DNA of 64,000 nucleotides from assembly GCA_903935095.1 (NCBI GenBank), contig CAIZQH010000003.1:246578-310577 (forward strand), given 5' to 3'. How positions within the stretch are numbered: position 1 is the first letter of the stretch; each line of letters begins with the position of its first letter. A program made the translations under genes and the position numbers. Positions 47,788-55,738 of this stretch are shown one piece after another. The notes beneath the pieces were generated by a model. That model worked only from the letters and a program-made list of their open reading frames with translations, was not told the origin of the DNA and made no database searches. This DNA comes from an uncultured Flavobacteriales bacterium (GTDB taxonomy: Bacteria > Bacteroidota > Bacteroidia > Flavobacteriales_D > Crocinitomicaceae).

Positions 47788-47816
47788 GTAAAAAAAAGGG
47801 GAACGAATTCCCCTTT
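47788..47816 (-). terminator. Terminator of rny
   Basis: On the minus strand, AAAGGGGAA and TTCCCCTTT form a stem followed by a long T run. It begins 4 bases after the rny stop and ends about 10 bases before the DAHP synthase start codon. Confidence 0.8.
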
Positions 47817-47819
47817 CAC

Positions 47820-49349
47820 TTATTTAGCGTAATTGACTGATCTTTTTTCTCGAATGACAGTTACTTTCACTTGTCCGGGATAGGTCATTTCTGTTTGGAT
47901 ACGTTGAGAAATGTCAAAAGACAATTCTTCTGATCGTTGATCCGTAACCTTTTCCGCTTCCACAAGAACACGAAGTTCTCTTCCAGCTTGAATCGCGTAT
48001 GCACTAGAAACGCCATCGTAAGATAGGGCTAAGTTTTCTAGTTCTTTGATGCGTTTGATATATGCTTCCACAATTTCACGTCGAGCACCAGGGCGCGCAC
48101 CTGAAATAGCATCACATACTTGAACGATAGGAGAGATTAAGGTAGTCATCTCGATTTCGTCGTGGTGAGCACCAATAGCATTTAACACGTCTCCTTTTTC
48201 GCCGAATTTCTCTGCGATTTTCATTCCCAAGAGTGCATGTGGTAATTCTGGCTCTTCGTCTGGAACTTTACCAATATCATGAAGTAATCCAGCGCGTTTC
48301 GCCAATTTCACATTCAGTCCAAGCTCAGCTGCCATGATGGCACATAAATTCGCTACCTCTCTTGAGTGTTGCAGCAAGTTTTGTCCATAAGAAGAACGGT
48401 ATTTCATTCTTCCAACCATGCGCATCAATTCAGGATGAAGACCGTGAATACCTAGATCGATACATGTACGACGTCCAGTTTCAGCAATTTCTTCATCTAA
48501 TTGTTTACGTGTTTTAGCCACGACTTCTTCGATACGAGCTGGGTGAATTCGTCCATCAGAAACCAATTGATGCAAGGATAAACGTGCAATTTCTCTTCGA
48601 ATCGGATCGAAACAAGAAAGGATGATTGCCTCAGGCGTATCATCTACAATGATTTCCACACCTGTTGCTGCTTCCAGCGCACGGATATTTCTTCCTTCAC
48701 GTCCGATAATTCTACCTTTTACCTCATCTGATTCGATGTTAAAGACAGAAACGGCGTTTTCGATGGCTTGTTCAGTAGCCACGCGTTGAATGGATTGAAT
48801 CACAATTTTACGCGCTTCTTTGTTTGCATTTAATTTTGCCTCTTCGGTAATTTCTTTGATGGTGGACATCGCAGCGGTGCGTGCTTCATCGGTTAAGGCG
48901 GTCATCAAATCTTTTTTGGCATCTTCCGCACTTAGGTTGCTGATTTTAGATAATTCAGCCACTTGTTTTTGTTGAATTTTATCTAATTCACCTTGACGAA
49001 CTTCAAGTGCTTCGGCTTTTACATCATAATTCAGTTTAGATTTTTCCGCATCCTTTTCTTTTCGGTTCAGTTCCTCTAGCTTTTGATCAAGCGTTTTTTC
49101 CTTAGCGCGGTAACGATCTTCGTTTGATTGCATGCGTTTTTCACGCTCGCGAATCCCTTCTTCATGCTCTTCTTTCTGTTTTAAAAATTTCTCTTTGGAT
49201 TGAAGCGCGCGCTCTTTGCGAATGTTTTCAGCCTCGATTTCGGCATTTTTGATGATTTCTTGACTTTTAGATTTGATAAAGAAACGCTGTGCAACAATGG
49301 TTGCTCCCGCTCCTCCTAATAAACCTATTAATAATCCTACTGACCACAT
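47820..49349 (-). CDS. rny: Ribonuclease Y
   Basis: Membrane-anchored endoribonuclease that starts mRNA decay. It has 509 residues: a transmembrane N-terminus ([23 protein letters not shown], 2-24), a long coiled coil with many Glu/Lys (about 30-195), a KH domain ([42 protein letters not shown], about 212-255), and an HD domain ([34 protein letters not shown]). It is followed by a terminator. zapA is upstream on the same strand, 46 bases away. Confidence 0.96.
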   Translation of the reverse strand: MWSVGLLIGLLGGAGATIVAQRFFIKSKSQEIIKNAEIEAENIRKERALQSKEKFLKQKEEHEEGIREREKRMQSNEDRYRAKEKTLDQKLEELNRKEKDAEKSKLNYDVKAEALEVRQGELDKIQQKQVAELSKISNLSAEDAKKDLMTALTDEARTAAMSTIKEITEEAKLNANKEARKIVIQSIQRVATEQAIENAVSVFNIESDEVKGRIIGREGRNIRALEAATGVEIIVDDTPEAIILSCFDPIRREIARLSLHQLVSDGRIHPARIEEVVAKTRKQLDEEIAETGRRTCIDLGIHGLHPELMRMVGRMKYRSSYGQNLLQHSREVANLCAIMAAELGLNVKLAKRAGLLHDIGKVPDEEPELPHALLGMKIAEKFGEKGDVLNAIGAHHDEIEMTTLISPIVQVCDAISGARPGARREIVEAYIKRIKELENLALSYDGVSSAYAIQAGRELRVLVEAEKVTDQRSEELSFDISQRIQTEMTYPGQVKVTVIREKRSVNYAK

Positions 49350-49395
49350 ATTCGTTTAGTTATGAATGAATATTGGTCGTTGAAACGAACGTAAA

Positions 49396-49689
49396 TTATT
49401 GAATTCCGTCTAAATCAATCGAAAGGGTTTTTAAAGCTTCTTCGATTTCACTATAGTCTACAGGTACTTGAGCCACTGGTGTATTCTCACCTGCCGCTTT
49501 TGCTAATAATTGCAGCGCCGACATAGCGATCAAGTCTTGATTATCATTTACAGCATAATTCTTACGCAGCATTTCAACTGCTTTATTAATATCCGCAGCA
49601 GCTTTTGTTACCTTCTCCTCATCACTTACGGGCACATTTAGTGGGTAAGTTCGACCTGCGATGGTAATTTTAAGTGATACTTTGCTCAT
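49396..49689 (-). CDS. zapA: Cell division protein ZapA
   Basis: Small Z-ring-associated protein of 97 residues. The domain opens with VSLKITIAGRTYPLNVPVSDEEKVTKAAADINKAVEML, followed by a coiled helix (DLIAMSALQLLAKAAGENT). ZapA bundles FtsZ filaments. Its ATG overlaps the upstream coiled-coil gene stop as ATGA, indicating coupling. Confidence 0.9.
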   Translation of the reverse strand: MSKVSLKITIAGRTYPLNVPVSDEEKVTKAAADINKAVEMLRKNYAVNDNQDLIAMSALQLLAKAAGENTPVAQVPVDYSEIEEALKTLSIDLDGIQ

Positions 49690-50003
49690 TATGATTGCTT
49701 CAACTGTTCGATACAGAATTCAATTTCTTTCACTAGTTCATCAATTTCCTGTTCATTTCTCCCTGTGACAGGAGCAGGAACTTCAACGACTTTATCTTCA
49801 GCCAAATGCAAAGCTGACTTTAAGGATTCAATTTCCATTTTTAAGGAAGAAACAGCAGCTAATTCTACTGCTAATTGCTCGTTATTACGATCGATTTCTT
49901 CTTGAAGAATCTCGTTTTTCGAACGTTCTGCACGAAGGGCTTCCCCAATTCGTACCGCTTTTCGACTTATTTCTTGTATGGTGTCTTGAATCTTTTCAGT
50001 CAT
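49689..50003 (-). CDS. Small coiled-coil protein coupled to zapA
   Basis: I do not recognise a named family. It has 104 residues and is almost entirely helical and charged: residues 1-70 form heptads (RKAVRIGEALRAERSKNEILQEEI, VSSLKMEIESLKSALHLAED), then a short Pro-rich hinge (VEVPAPVTG) and a second helix (EQEIDELVKEIEFCIEQLKQS). Operon position and shape suggest a division protein partner of ZapA, similar in style to ZapB, but there is no sequence proof. Confidence 0.75.
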   Translation of the reverse strand: MTEKIQDTIQEISRKAVRIGEALRAERSKNEILQEEIDRNNEQLAVELAAVSSLKMEIESLKSALHLAEDKVVEVPAPVTGRNEQEIDELVKEIEFCIEQLKQS

Positions 50004-50011
50004 TACTTTTG

Positions 50012-50027
50012 ACTTTGTACAAAGTTA
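50012..50027 (-). promoter_or_regulatory. Promoter with palindrome upstream of the coiled-coil/zapA operon
   Basis: Minus-strand TAACTTTG (50027-50020) is the -7 element, 16 bases before the ATG at 50003. A perfect 14-base palindrome, ACTTTGTACAAAGT (50012-50025), overlaps the element and the likely transcript start, as an operator would. Confidence 0.45.
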
Positions 50028-50087
50028 ACAAGCATTCGATTACATTTATCATTTTTAGCCATCTATTTTACATTTTTTTTGAAAGTG

Positions 50088-50095
50088 TATCTTTG
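50088..50095 (+). promoter_or_regulatory. -7 element of the M23 peptidase gene, probably leaderless
   Basis: TATCTTTG ends 3 bases before the ATG at 50099. Confidence 0.5.
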
Positions 50096-50098
50096 TTC

Positions 50099-51787
50099 AT
50101 GTTCAAATCACTTACATTTCTTCTGCTTTTTGTCTTAAAAGTTTCTGTTTGGACCCAGATAATCACGGTTGACTCAACTTGGCATTTACCTATTGGAACC
50201 TCTGTGCCTGAGTTAAGTGCGGGTTTTGGTGACATTCGTCCAAATCACTTTCACATGGGATTAGATTTTCGAACGAATGGAAAAGAAGGCATTCCGATTT
50301 ATGCGATTTCAGATGGATATATATCTCGTATTCGGATTTCCTCAACGGGATATGGACGGGTTATATACATAGACCATTCCAATGGACTAACCTCTGTATA
50401 CGCACATTGCTCCAAATTTTCGGATCGGATTAATTCCTTCGTTCTACCAACCCAAATTCAGTTCAAACAAAATGAAATTGATTGGAAATTTAGCCCCAAT
50501 GAATTCCCCGTGAGCAGGGGTGAACAAATTGCGCTCTCAGGCAATAGTGGCAACTCGACAGGGCCTCATCTTCATTTTGAAATTCGCGATACAAAAACGG
50601 AACATGCATTGAATCCTCTTTTACATGGTTTTCATGTGAGTGATGTCGTTTCTCCGAATTTACACGGTATACGTATTGTTGCATTGGATGAAAGTGGATA
50701 TGTCATTCCGGGAAAATCCTTCATTGTTCCGCTCACAAAAGTCAATCATCAAGTAAAAATTCCCAAAGATTTTATCCAAGGTAAAGAGAAAATAGGCATC
50801 TGTATTTCTACCTCAGATCCTATGAAACCTGGCGGACACGGATTTGGTTTGTTTTCAGCTGAATTATGGAGCGCAAATCATGAACAATTTGGATTCGAAT
50901 TAGCAGAGATTTCTTTTGATGATTCAAGGTATGTGAACAATCACATGGATTACGATGAATACAAAGCGAAGGGAATTAAATACCAGAAGTTGTTTCGAAA
51001 TAAGAACAATCCCTTAACGATTTATCAACTCCAATCTCTTGGTGGTATTTCCCTCAATGGATTTGATTCGATCCCTTGTTCCTTGATGTTAGCAGATGTG
51101 AATGGGAATGTTAGTCAACATGAATTGGTTCTGAAGTATCCATTCGAATGGAAGCAGACTAATCTTTCTTTTTTCCATTCTCAAAATTACTTCCTTCCAG
51201 ATTCCATCTATACTTTTCAATCGAAAGACATGAAAATCATGATCGATGCGCAGACATTTTATGAACCTGTAAAGAAATCGATGAATCTGAACGCAGGTCA
51301 ACTAGGGACTTCCAAAACGGTCATTCAAAAGCCTATTTGTGTTGAAATGAAAGTGAAGAACACTAGTGAAATCGAAAAACAGTATTTATCCGTCAACGGT
51401 GCTGCTTTAGAGACTGCGCGTGAAAACGGCTGGCTCGCTTCAGAGTCCAAGCAACTCGGAACTTTTTCCATCAAAGTGGATACCATTGCACCAACGATTC
51501 AGTTTATGCCAATATCGAGCAACAATGTTTTGCCAAGTCAATTTTCATGGAAAATCGCGGACAATCAATCCGGCATTGCGAGTTATGAGCTCTTCATTAA
51601 TGGAGCATGGACCATTGTGTATTTCGATCAAAAATACGATGTGGTTATTTGGAAAAATGACCGTCGAGCAAGTATTATTGGACCTCGGTTGGAAAATGTG
51701 CTTTCCATGGAATTTCGTGTCACAGATCGTTGTGGGAATGTTCAAACTTGGTCAAAAGAATTGAATGTTATCGACGAACCCCGTTAG
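50099..51787 (+). CDS. M23-family metallopeptidase (LytM-like)
   Basis: Secreted zinc peptidase that probably cuts peptidoglycan cross-links or serves as a regulator. The ATG at 50099 gives the signal peptide MFKSLTFLLLFVLKVSVWTQ; a longer frame to 50009 lacks sense. It has 562 residues. The M23 domain covers about 30-180: NHFHMGLDFRTN (first His/Asp ligands), YGRVIYIDHSNGLTSVYAH and GPHLHFEIRDT (HxH). The remaining about 380 residues form unidentified beta domains. Its 3' end overlaps convergent tsaB by 20 bases. Confidence 0.92.
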   Translation: MFKSLTFLLLFVLKVSVWTQIITVDSTWHLPIGTSVPELSAGFGDIRPNHFHMGLDFRTNGKEGIPIYAISDGYISRIRISSTGYGRVIYIDHSNGLTSVYAHCSKFSDRINSFVLPTQIQFKQNEIDWKFSPNEFPVSRGEQIALSGNSGNSTGPHLHFEIRDTKTEHALNPLLHGFHVSDVVSPNLHGIRIVALDESGYVIPGKSFIVPLTKVNHQVKIPKDFIQGKEKIGICISTSDPMKPGGHGFGLFSAELWSANHEQFGFELAEISFDDSRYVNNHMDYDEYKAKGIKYQKLFRNKNNPLTIYQLQSLGGISLNGFDSIPCSLMLADVNGNVSQHELVLKYPFEWKQTNLSFFHSQNYFLPDSIYTFQSKDMKIMIDAQTFYEPVKKSMNLNAGQLGTSKTVIQKPICVEMKVKNTSEIEKQYLSVNGAALETARENGWLASESKQLGTFSIKVDTIAPTIQFMPISSNNVLPSQFSWKIADNQSGIASYELFINGAWTIVYFDQKYDVVIWKNDRRASIIGPRLENVLSMEFRVTDRCGNVQTWSKELNVIDEPR

Positions 51788-52427
51788 CATCTTTTAAGTA
51801 AATGGGCGTAAAGTAAGCTAAGTCCTCGACTTGTTGACCTTCGAATTTATGAAAAGCCAATTGAATTTGTCCGCGCGCACTAGAAACAATCGCATCATTC
51901 CAATAAATTTCCCGATCACGCCATATTTCTTTGCATTTCCATGCACCGTCTCCACAAACTTGAAATGGTTCAAACTCCGCGAATGTTTTTTCATCTAGTT
52001 CAATGGAATCTATCGCTTTAAGTATCGTTCCAGTTGAGCTAAAGACTTGCGCATAAACTTCCATACGTCTGGCATCCAATAAGGGTATGATGTTTTGATT
52101 CCTTGGCGGAACCAATTCCATTAACGCAGATAATGTGTCGACAGAGATTAACGGAATTTTTAAGGCAAAACACAATCCTTTTGCGGTGGAAAGTCCAATG
52201 CGAAGTCCTGTATATGATCCCGGACCACTCGAAATACTGATGGCGCACAAATCAGAAAGTGTTACTTTTCCTTCTGCCAATACCTCCTCGATGTATAAGG
52301 TCAGTGCTTCGCTATGAATGAAGCCATCCGAGATCGATTCTTTGCACGCGATGAATTCTCCGCAATTTGAAAGTGCTACACTGCAAACTTTCGTAGCAGT
52401 TTCTAAATGAAGGATGTATTTATTCAT
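51768..52427 (-). CDS. tsaB: tRNA threonylcarbamoyladenosine biosynthesis protein TsaB
   Basis: ASKHA-fold partner of TsaD for t6A37 formation in ANN-decoding tRNAs. The ATG at 52427 (MNKYILHLETATKVCSVAL) is the family start; the frame to 52457 only runs into the neighbour. It has 219 residues. ISSGPGSYTGLRIGLSTAKGLCFA is the hallmark. It overlaps the response regulator stop by 8 bases and is cotranscribed with it. Confidence 0.94.
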   Translation of the reverse strand: MNKYILHLETATKVCSVALSNCGEFIACKESISDGFIHSEALTLYIEEVLAEGKVTLSDLCAISISSGPGSYTGLRIGLSTAKGLCFALKIPLISVDTLSALMELVPPRNQNIIPLLDARRMEVYAQVFSSTGTILKAIDSIELDEKTFAEFEPFQVCGDGAWKCKEIWRDREIYWNDAIVSSARGQIQLAFHKFEGQQVEDLAYFTPIYLKDANGVRR

Positions 52428-53112
52428 CCCCAAGTTCAAATTTGAATCCAACGCCATGTACGTTCGTGATTTGAATGGTAGGATCCTCTTTGAGGTATTT
52501 TCTCAATTTGGTAATAAACACATCTAAGCTTCTACCGACGAAATAATCATCTTGACCCCAAACGGTGTTTAGAATAATGTCACGTGCCAACAATTGATTT
52601 TTAAATCGAAATAATGTCCGCAAAATCATGGCTTCTTTTTTGGTCAATGTTTGTTTTGTGGTAGGAGAAATCAAGGTGAAATTTTCGGTGTCGAAAGCAA
52701 AAATACCAAGTTTAACTATTTTTTCTTCCGGCTGAAGAACTTGAACTTTCACACGTTTTAAAAGTGCTCGAATACGTAACTGTAATTCTTCGACACTGAA
52801 CGGTTTAGTTAGGTAATCATCACCACCCGCATTAAATCCTTCAATCTTGTCTTCTGTCATGGATTTTGCGGAAAGAAAAAGAATGGGAATGTCTGAATTC
52901 ACTTTTCGTATATCTCGGGCCAAGGTAAATCCGTCTTTAATCGGCAACATCACATCGAAGATACACAGATGGTAAGGTTCGTCATTGAATCTGCGCAATC
53001 CTTCAGATCCGTTTTCACAAAGTGTTACGGAATAACCATCTGAACGCAATTGGTCGGATATTACAATTCCAAGATTGATATCGTCTTCTACAATGAGGAT
53101 TTTTATTTTCAT
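52420..53112 (-). CDS. OmpR/PhoB-family response regulator
   Basis: DNA-binding response regulator of 230 residues. The receiver domain has the acidic pair EDD (residues 9-11), phosphoacceptor Asp53 (CIFDVMLPIKDG), Ser/Thr in FLSAKS and Lys in YLTKPFSVEEL. The C-terminal winged helix ends at ITNVHGVGFKF. No histidine kinase gene is next to it. The 5' leader is about 75 nt and includes a hairpin. tsaB overlaps downstream. Confidence 0.94.
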   Translation of the reverse strand: MKIKILIVEDDINLGIVISDQLRSDGYSVTLCENGSEGLRRFNDEPYHLCIFDVMLPIKDGFTLARDIRKVNSDIPILFLSAKSMTEDKIEGFNAGGDDYLTKPFSVEELQLRIRALLKRVKVQVLQPEEKIVKLGIFAFDTENFTLISPTTKQTLTKKEAMILRTLFRFKNQLLARDIILNTVWGQDDYFVGRSLDVFITKLRKYLKEDPTIQITNVHGVGFKFELGDE

Positions 53113-53123
53113 GGAAACGTCTT

Positions 53124-53157
53124 AAAAAGCCAAGAGCCTTGGAAATAACCAAAGCTC
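53124..53157 (-). promoter_or_regulatory. Leader hairpin of the response regulator gene
   Basis: On the minus strand, GAGCTTTGG and CCAAGGCTC pair (9 bp with one G-T) around a 6-base loop, and a T run follows 5 bases later, about 12-20 bases upstream of the ATG. It could attenuate the message. Confidence 0.35.
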
Positions 53158-53191
53158 TCAACTATTAACCTAAACCTACTACTAGTTCATG

Positions 53192-53199
53192 CAAAGATA
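53192..53199 (-). promoter_or_regulatory. -7 element of the minus-strand response regulator
   Basis: Minus-strand TATCTTTG, 79 bases before the ATG at 53112. No -33 TTG was found at the standard distance. Confidence 0.45.
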
Positions 53200-53298
53200 A
53201 TTGAATTTCACCTTCTTGGTTACATTACATATGTTAAATTTTTCCTAATTAATGAAAACTCAATCCCATTGCTGTGCGATTGCTTCGCGCGTTAGTTG

Positions 53299-53306
53299 TA
53301 TCTTTG
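53299..53306 (+). promoter_or_regulatory. -7 element of the plus-strand response regulator
   Basis: TATCTTTG, 18 bases before the ATG at 53325. Confidence 0.5.
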
Positions 53307-53324
53307 AAAAATAAACATGAAAAC

Positions 53325-53990
53325 ATGGCATTTATTTTTATAGTTGACGACGAGGAAGATATTCGAGAATTATTGCGTTACAATTTAGTTCAAGACGGTC
53401 ATCGTGTTTCCACATTTGAAAATGGAAGCCTCTGTTTGAATGCTGTAAAATTAGAAAAACCAGACCTTATTTTATTGGATGTTATGATGCCGGCAATGGA
53501 TGGCATTGAGGTGTGTGAAGCCTTGAAAAATAATCCTGAAAACGAGGACATTATTATTTGCTTTTTAACGGCGCGCAGTGAGGATTACAGTCAGATTGCT
53601 GGACTCGAAGCAGGTGGAGATGATTACATTTCCAAACCGATTAAACCAAAAGTTTTACTGAGTAGAATTCATGCCTTGTTGCGTCGAAAGTCAAAAACAG
53701 ATGTGAAAGAGGCCATATCACAGGAATTGAAAATCAATCGCGACCGTTACCTTGTAGAAAAAGATGGATTGGAAATTCAATTACCGCGTAAGGAATTTGA
53801 ACTACTGGCATTATTGACTTCAAGGCCTGATTTTGTTTTTAAACGCGAAGTTATTTTAGAGCAGGTTTGGGGTACGGAAGTCGTAGTGGGTGATCGTACA
53901 ATTGATGTGCATATCCGTAAATTGCGCGAAAAAATCGGAGAACATTGCATATCCACCGTTAAAGGAATTGGGTATAAATTCAATCGATAG
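53325..53990 (+). CDS. PhoB-type response regulator
   Basis: OmpR/PhoB-family regulator of 221 residues. The ATG at 53325 (MAFIFIVDDEEDIRELLRYN) is chosen over 53274, which lies upstream of the promoter element. Phosphoacceptor is Asp52 (ILLDVMMPAMDGIEVCEALK), the Lys is in YISKPIKPKVLL, and the winged helix ends with ISTVKGIGYKF. It has no adjacent kinase. It diverges from the other response regulator and stands 43 bases upstream of the vWD-protein gene. Confidence 0.94.
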   Translation: MAFIFIVDDEEDIRELLRYNLVQDGHRVSTFENGSLCLNAVKLEKPDLILLDVMMPAMDGIEVCEALKNNPENEDIIICFLTARSEDYSQIAGLEAGGDDYISKPIKPKVLLSRIHALLRRKSKTDVKEAISQELKINRDRYLVEKDGLEIQLPRKEFELLALLTSRPDFVFKREVILEQVWGTEVVVGDRTIDVHIRKLREKIGEHCISTVKGIGYKFNR

Positions 53991-54033
53991 TTTGGTTCAA
54001 TCTTTGTTAGCCTTCGTTAAAAAAAATCAATCC

Positions 54034-55617
54034 ATGAAAACACTTTACTTTCTTGTTGCTTTTTTCGTAGTTCAATCGATTCATGCACAAACCTTTGAAG
54101 ATCAATTTAAGCCAATACGTGAAAAATTGGAACGATGGGATCCAACCCGAGGAATTTGGTTAGCCTTATCCATGCTTGCTCTTTCAGAGCATAAAAACGT
54201 TCCGGACCGAACCTTTCCTGAGGATTTCACACCGTATGAAATGTTAACCATGGTTCCACTATCAGAACGCAGAGAAATAGAAAGCATGATCCAGCAAAAT
54301 CGTTCCCCAAATGGATCTTTTGTTAACAGCCAATGGGAAACAGTAGATTTAATTGTCGCTCATTCGATGTGTAATCAGATTCTTGGTCGTAGTTTTGGAG
54401 ACCCTCACTTAAAGTCTTTTGATCAAGCGTCCTATTCCTTTCAAACGGTAGGAGAATTTGTTTTATCAAAGTCAGATAAAACGTCGTTCGAAGTCCAAAC
54501 CCGTCAACGAGCACAATCAGACAATTTTTCCTTAAATGCCGCCGTAGCTATGAATGTTGCAGGAGATCGGGTATGTTATTATGCAAGTACGAAACCTGAT
54601 CAAATGAATGGTAATTTGCGCTTGAACGGAATGCCTATTCAACTTCAAGGCAGGACCTATTTCTTGCCAAATGGTGGAGTAGTTCGCTTTGAAGGGAGAA
54701 ATTACACCATTGCTTGGCCTACCGGTGAGATGGTTATTTTAGATATTCGTTCTTCTGGTGGATTTGGTGGATTCTTAAATACAACTGTACATGTTTTTGA
54801 GTGTGACCGTTCTTCTTTCCAAGGATTGCTAGGGAATGCAAATGGAATTGCAGAGGATGATTTTCAGGGACGCAACATCGATCGCCCAAGACCAAGTTAT
54901 ATGGCGTTTTCAACGTTTGGAAATTCATCCTTGCAGCAAGCATCTGCTTTTGCAGAAAAAGAGTATTTGTCCTTCCTCGCGAAGGATTTTGCCGAGGACT
55001 GGAGGGTGACAACTCAGACAACTTTATTTGATTATGCTCCAGGAACAAACACCGATTTTTATACTGACCGTCGTTTTCCAATGGTTCATTTAACGGTGGC
55101 TGATTTGAATCAGACGCAGCGTGATAATGCTCGTGCACGCTGTCAAGCAATGGGTATTCCTGCGGATGAGATGGGTGGATGTATTTTTGATCAAGGATAT
55201 TTAAATATTCCCCCAAATCAAGTTCCGTTGCCTTCTAGACCGAATCCGACAGAAACGGTATTGGGAACAATCAATCGCCCTGCTCTACATACGAATCAAC
55301 TTGTTTTCCCGGAAGAAAATTTAGCGCCAATGGGAGGGAATACACCACTTCCAATGCAGCAAAAAAACCCAACATTGAATAGGGAAGATCCAAACTCCAC
55401 CGTAGAGAAACCGCAACGCGAGAATGTTTCTAAGCCGAATGAAATGAACAGTCGTCCAGATGTACCAGTAAATAAGCCGGTCAATGTTCCAATTCAAGTG
55501 CATCCTGCTCGGCCATCTGCACCAGCTCCAACTAGCCCTTCAAAACCTCCACACACTCCTGTTCCATCAAGTCCAGTGAAACCAAGTGTTCCAGCTGTGA
55601 AATCAGGAAAAGGATAA
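54034..55617 (+). CDS. Secreted von Willebrand type D domain protein
   Basis: Exported protein of 527 residues. The ATG at 54034 gives the signal peptide MKTLYFLVAFFVVQSIHAQ; a longer frame to 53890 overlaps the regulator. A helical region precedes the vWD domain, which starts about residue 125 (RSFGDPHLKSFDQASYSFQTVGEFVLSKS) and continues to GLLGNANGIAEDDFQGR. A FAEDWRV...LFDYAPGTNTDFY segment with a C...C pair (about 300-390) follows, as in eukaryotic vWD proteins. The C-terminal tail is rich in Pro, Ser and Lys. No T9SS sorting domain is seen. Confidence 0.82.
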   Translation: MKTLYFLVAFFVVQSIHAQTFEDQFKPIREKLERWDPTRGIWLALSMLALSEHKNVPDRTFPEDFTPYEMLTMVPLSERREIESMIQQNRSPNGSFVNSQWETVDLIVAHSMCNQILGRSFGDPHLKSFDQASYSFQTVGEFVLSKSDKTSFEVQTRQRAQSDNFSLNAAVAMNVAGDRVCYYASTKPDQMNGNLRLNGMPIQLQGRTYFLPNGGVVRFEGRNYTIAWPTGEMVILDIRSSGGFGGFLNTTVHVFECDRSSFQGLLGNANGIAEDDFQGRNIDRPRPSYMAFSTFGNSSLQQASAFAEKEYLSFLAKDFAEDWRVTTQTTLFDYAPGTNTDFYTDRRFPMVHLTVADLNQTQRDNARARCQAMGIPADEMGGCIFDQGYLNIPPNQVPLPSRPNPTETVLGTINRPALHTNQLVFPEENLAPMGGNTPLPMQQKNPTLNREDPNSTVEKPQRENVSKPNEMNSRPDVPVNKPVNVPIQVHPARPSAPAPTSPSKPPHTPVPSSPVKPSVPAVKSGKG

Positions 55618-55642
55618 TATTTTCAGTTCATATTTTAAGAGT

Positions 55643-55669
55643 AAAGGGGATTTAATCATCCCCTTTTTT
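55643..55669 (+). terminator. Terminator of the vWD-protein gene
   Basis: AAAGGGGAT and ATCCCCTTT form a stem with a 6-base loop and a T run on the plus strand, 26 bases after the stop. Confidence 0.8.
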
Positions 55670-55686
55670 ATTGGAAATTTTGACAC

Positions 55687-55717
55687 AAAAAAGGGCGAGA
55701 ATTTCTTCCCGCCCTTT
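55687..55717 (-). terminator. Terminator of the SprB-repeat gene
   Basis: AAAAGGGCG and CGCCCTTTT form a stem with a 12-base loop; on the minus strand a T run follows. It lies 22 bases beyond the stop of the minus-strand gene. Confidence 0.78.
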
Positions 55718-55738
55718 TCCTGATAAGAGTTCACCCGA

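Noticed and set aside
54734..55216. A 160-codon frame on the minus strand inside the vWD-protein gene
   Set aside because: It is antisense to a clear gene with good domain matches, has no family motif and no promoter.
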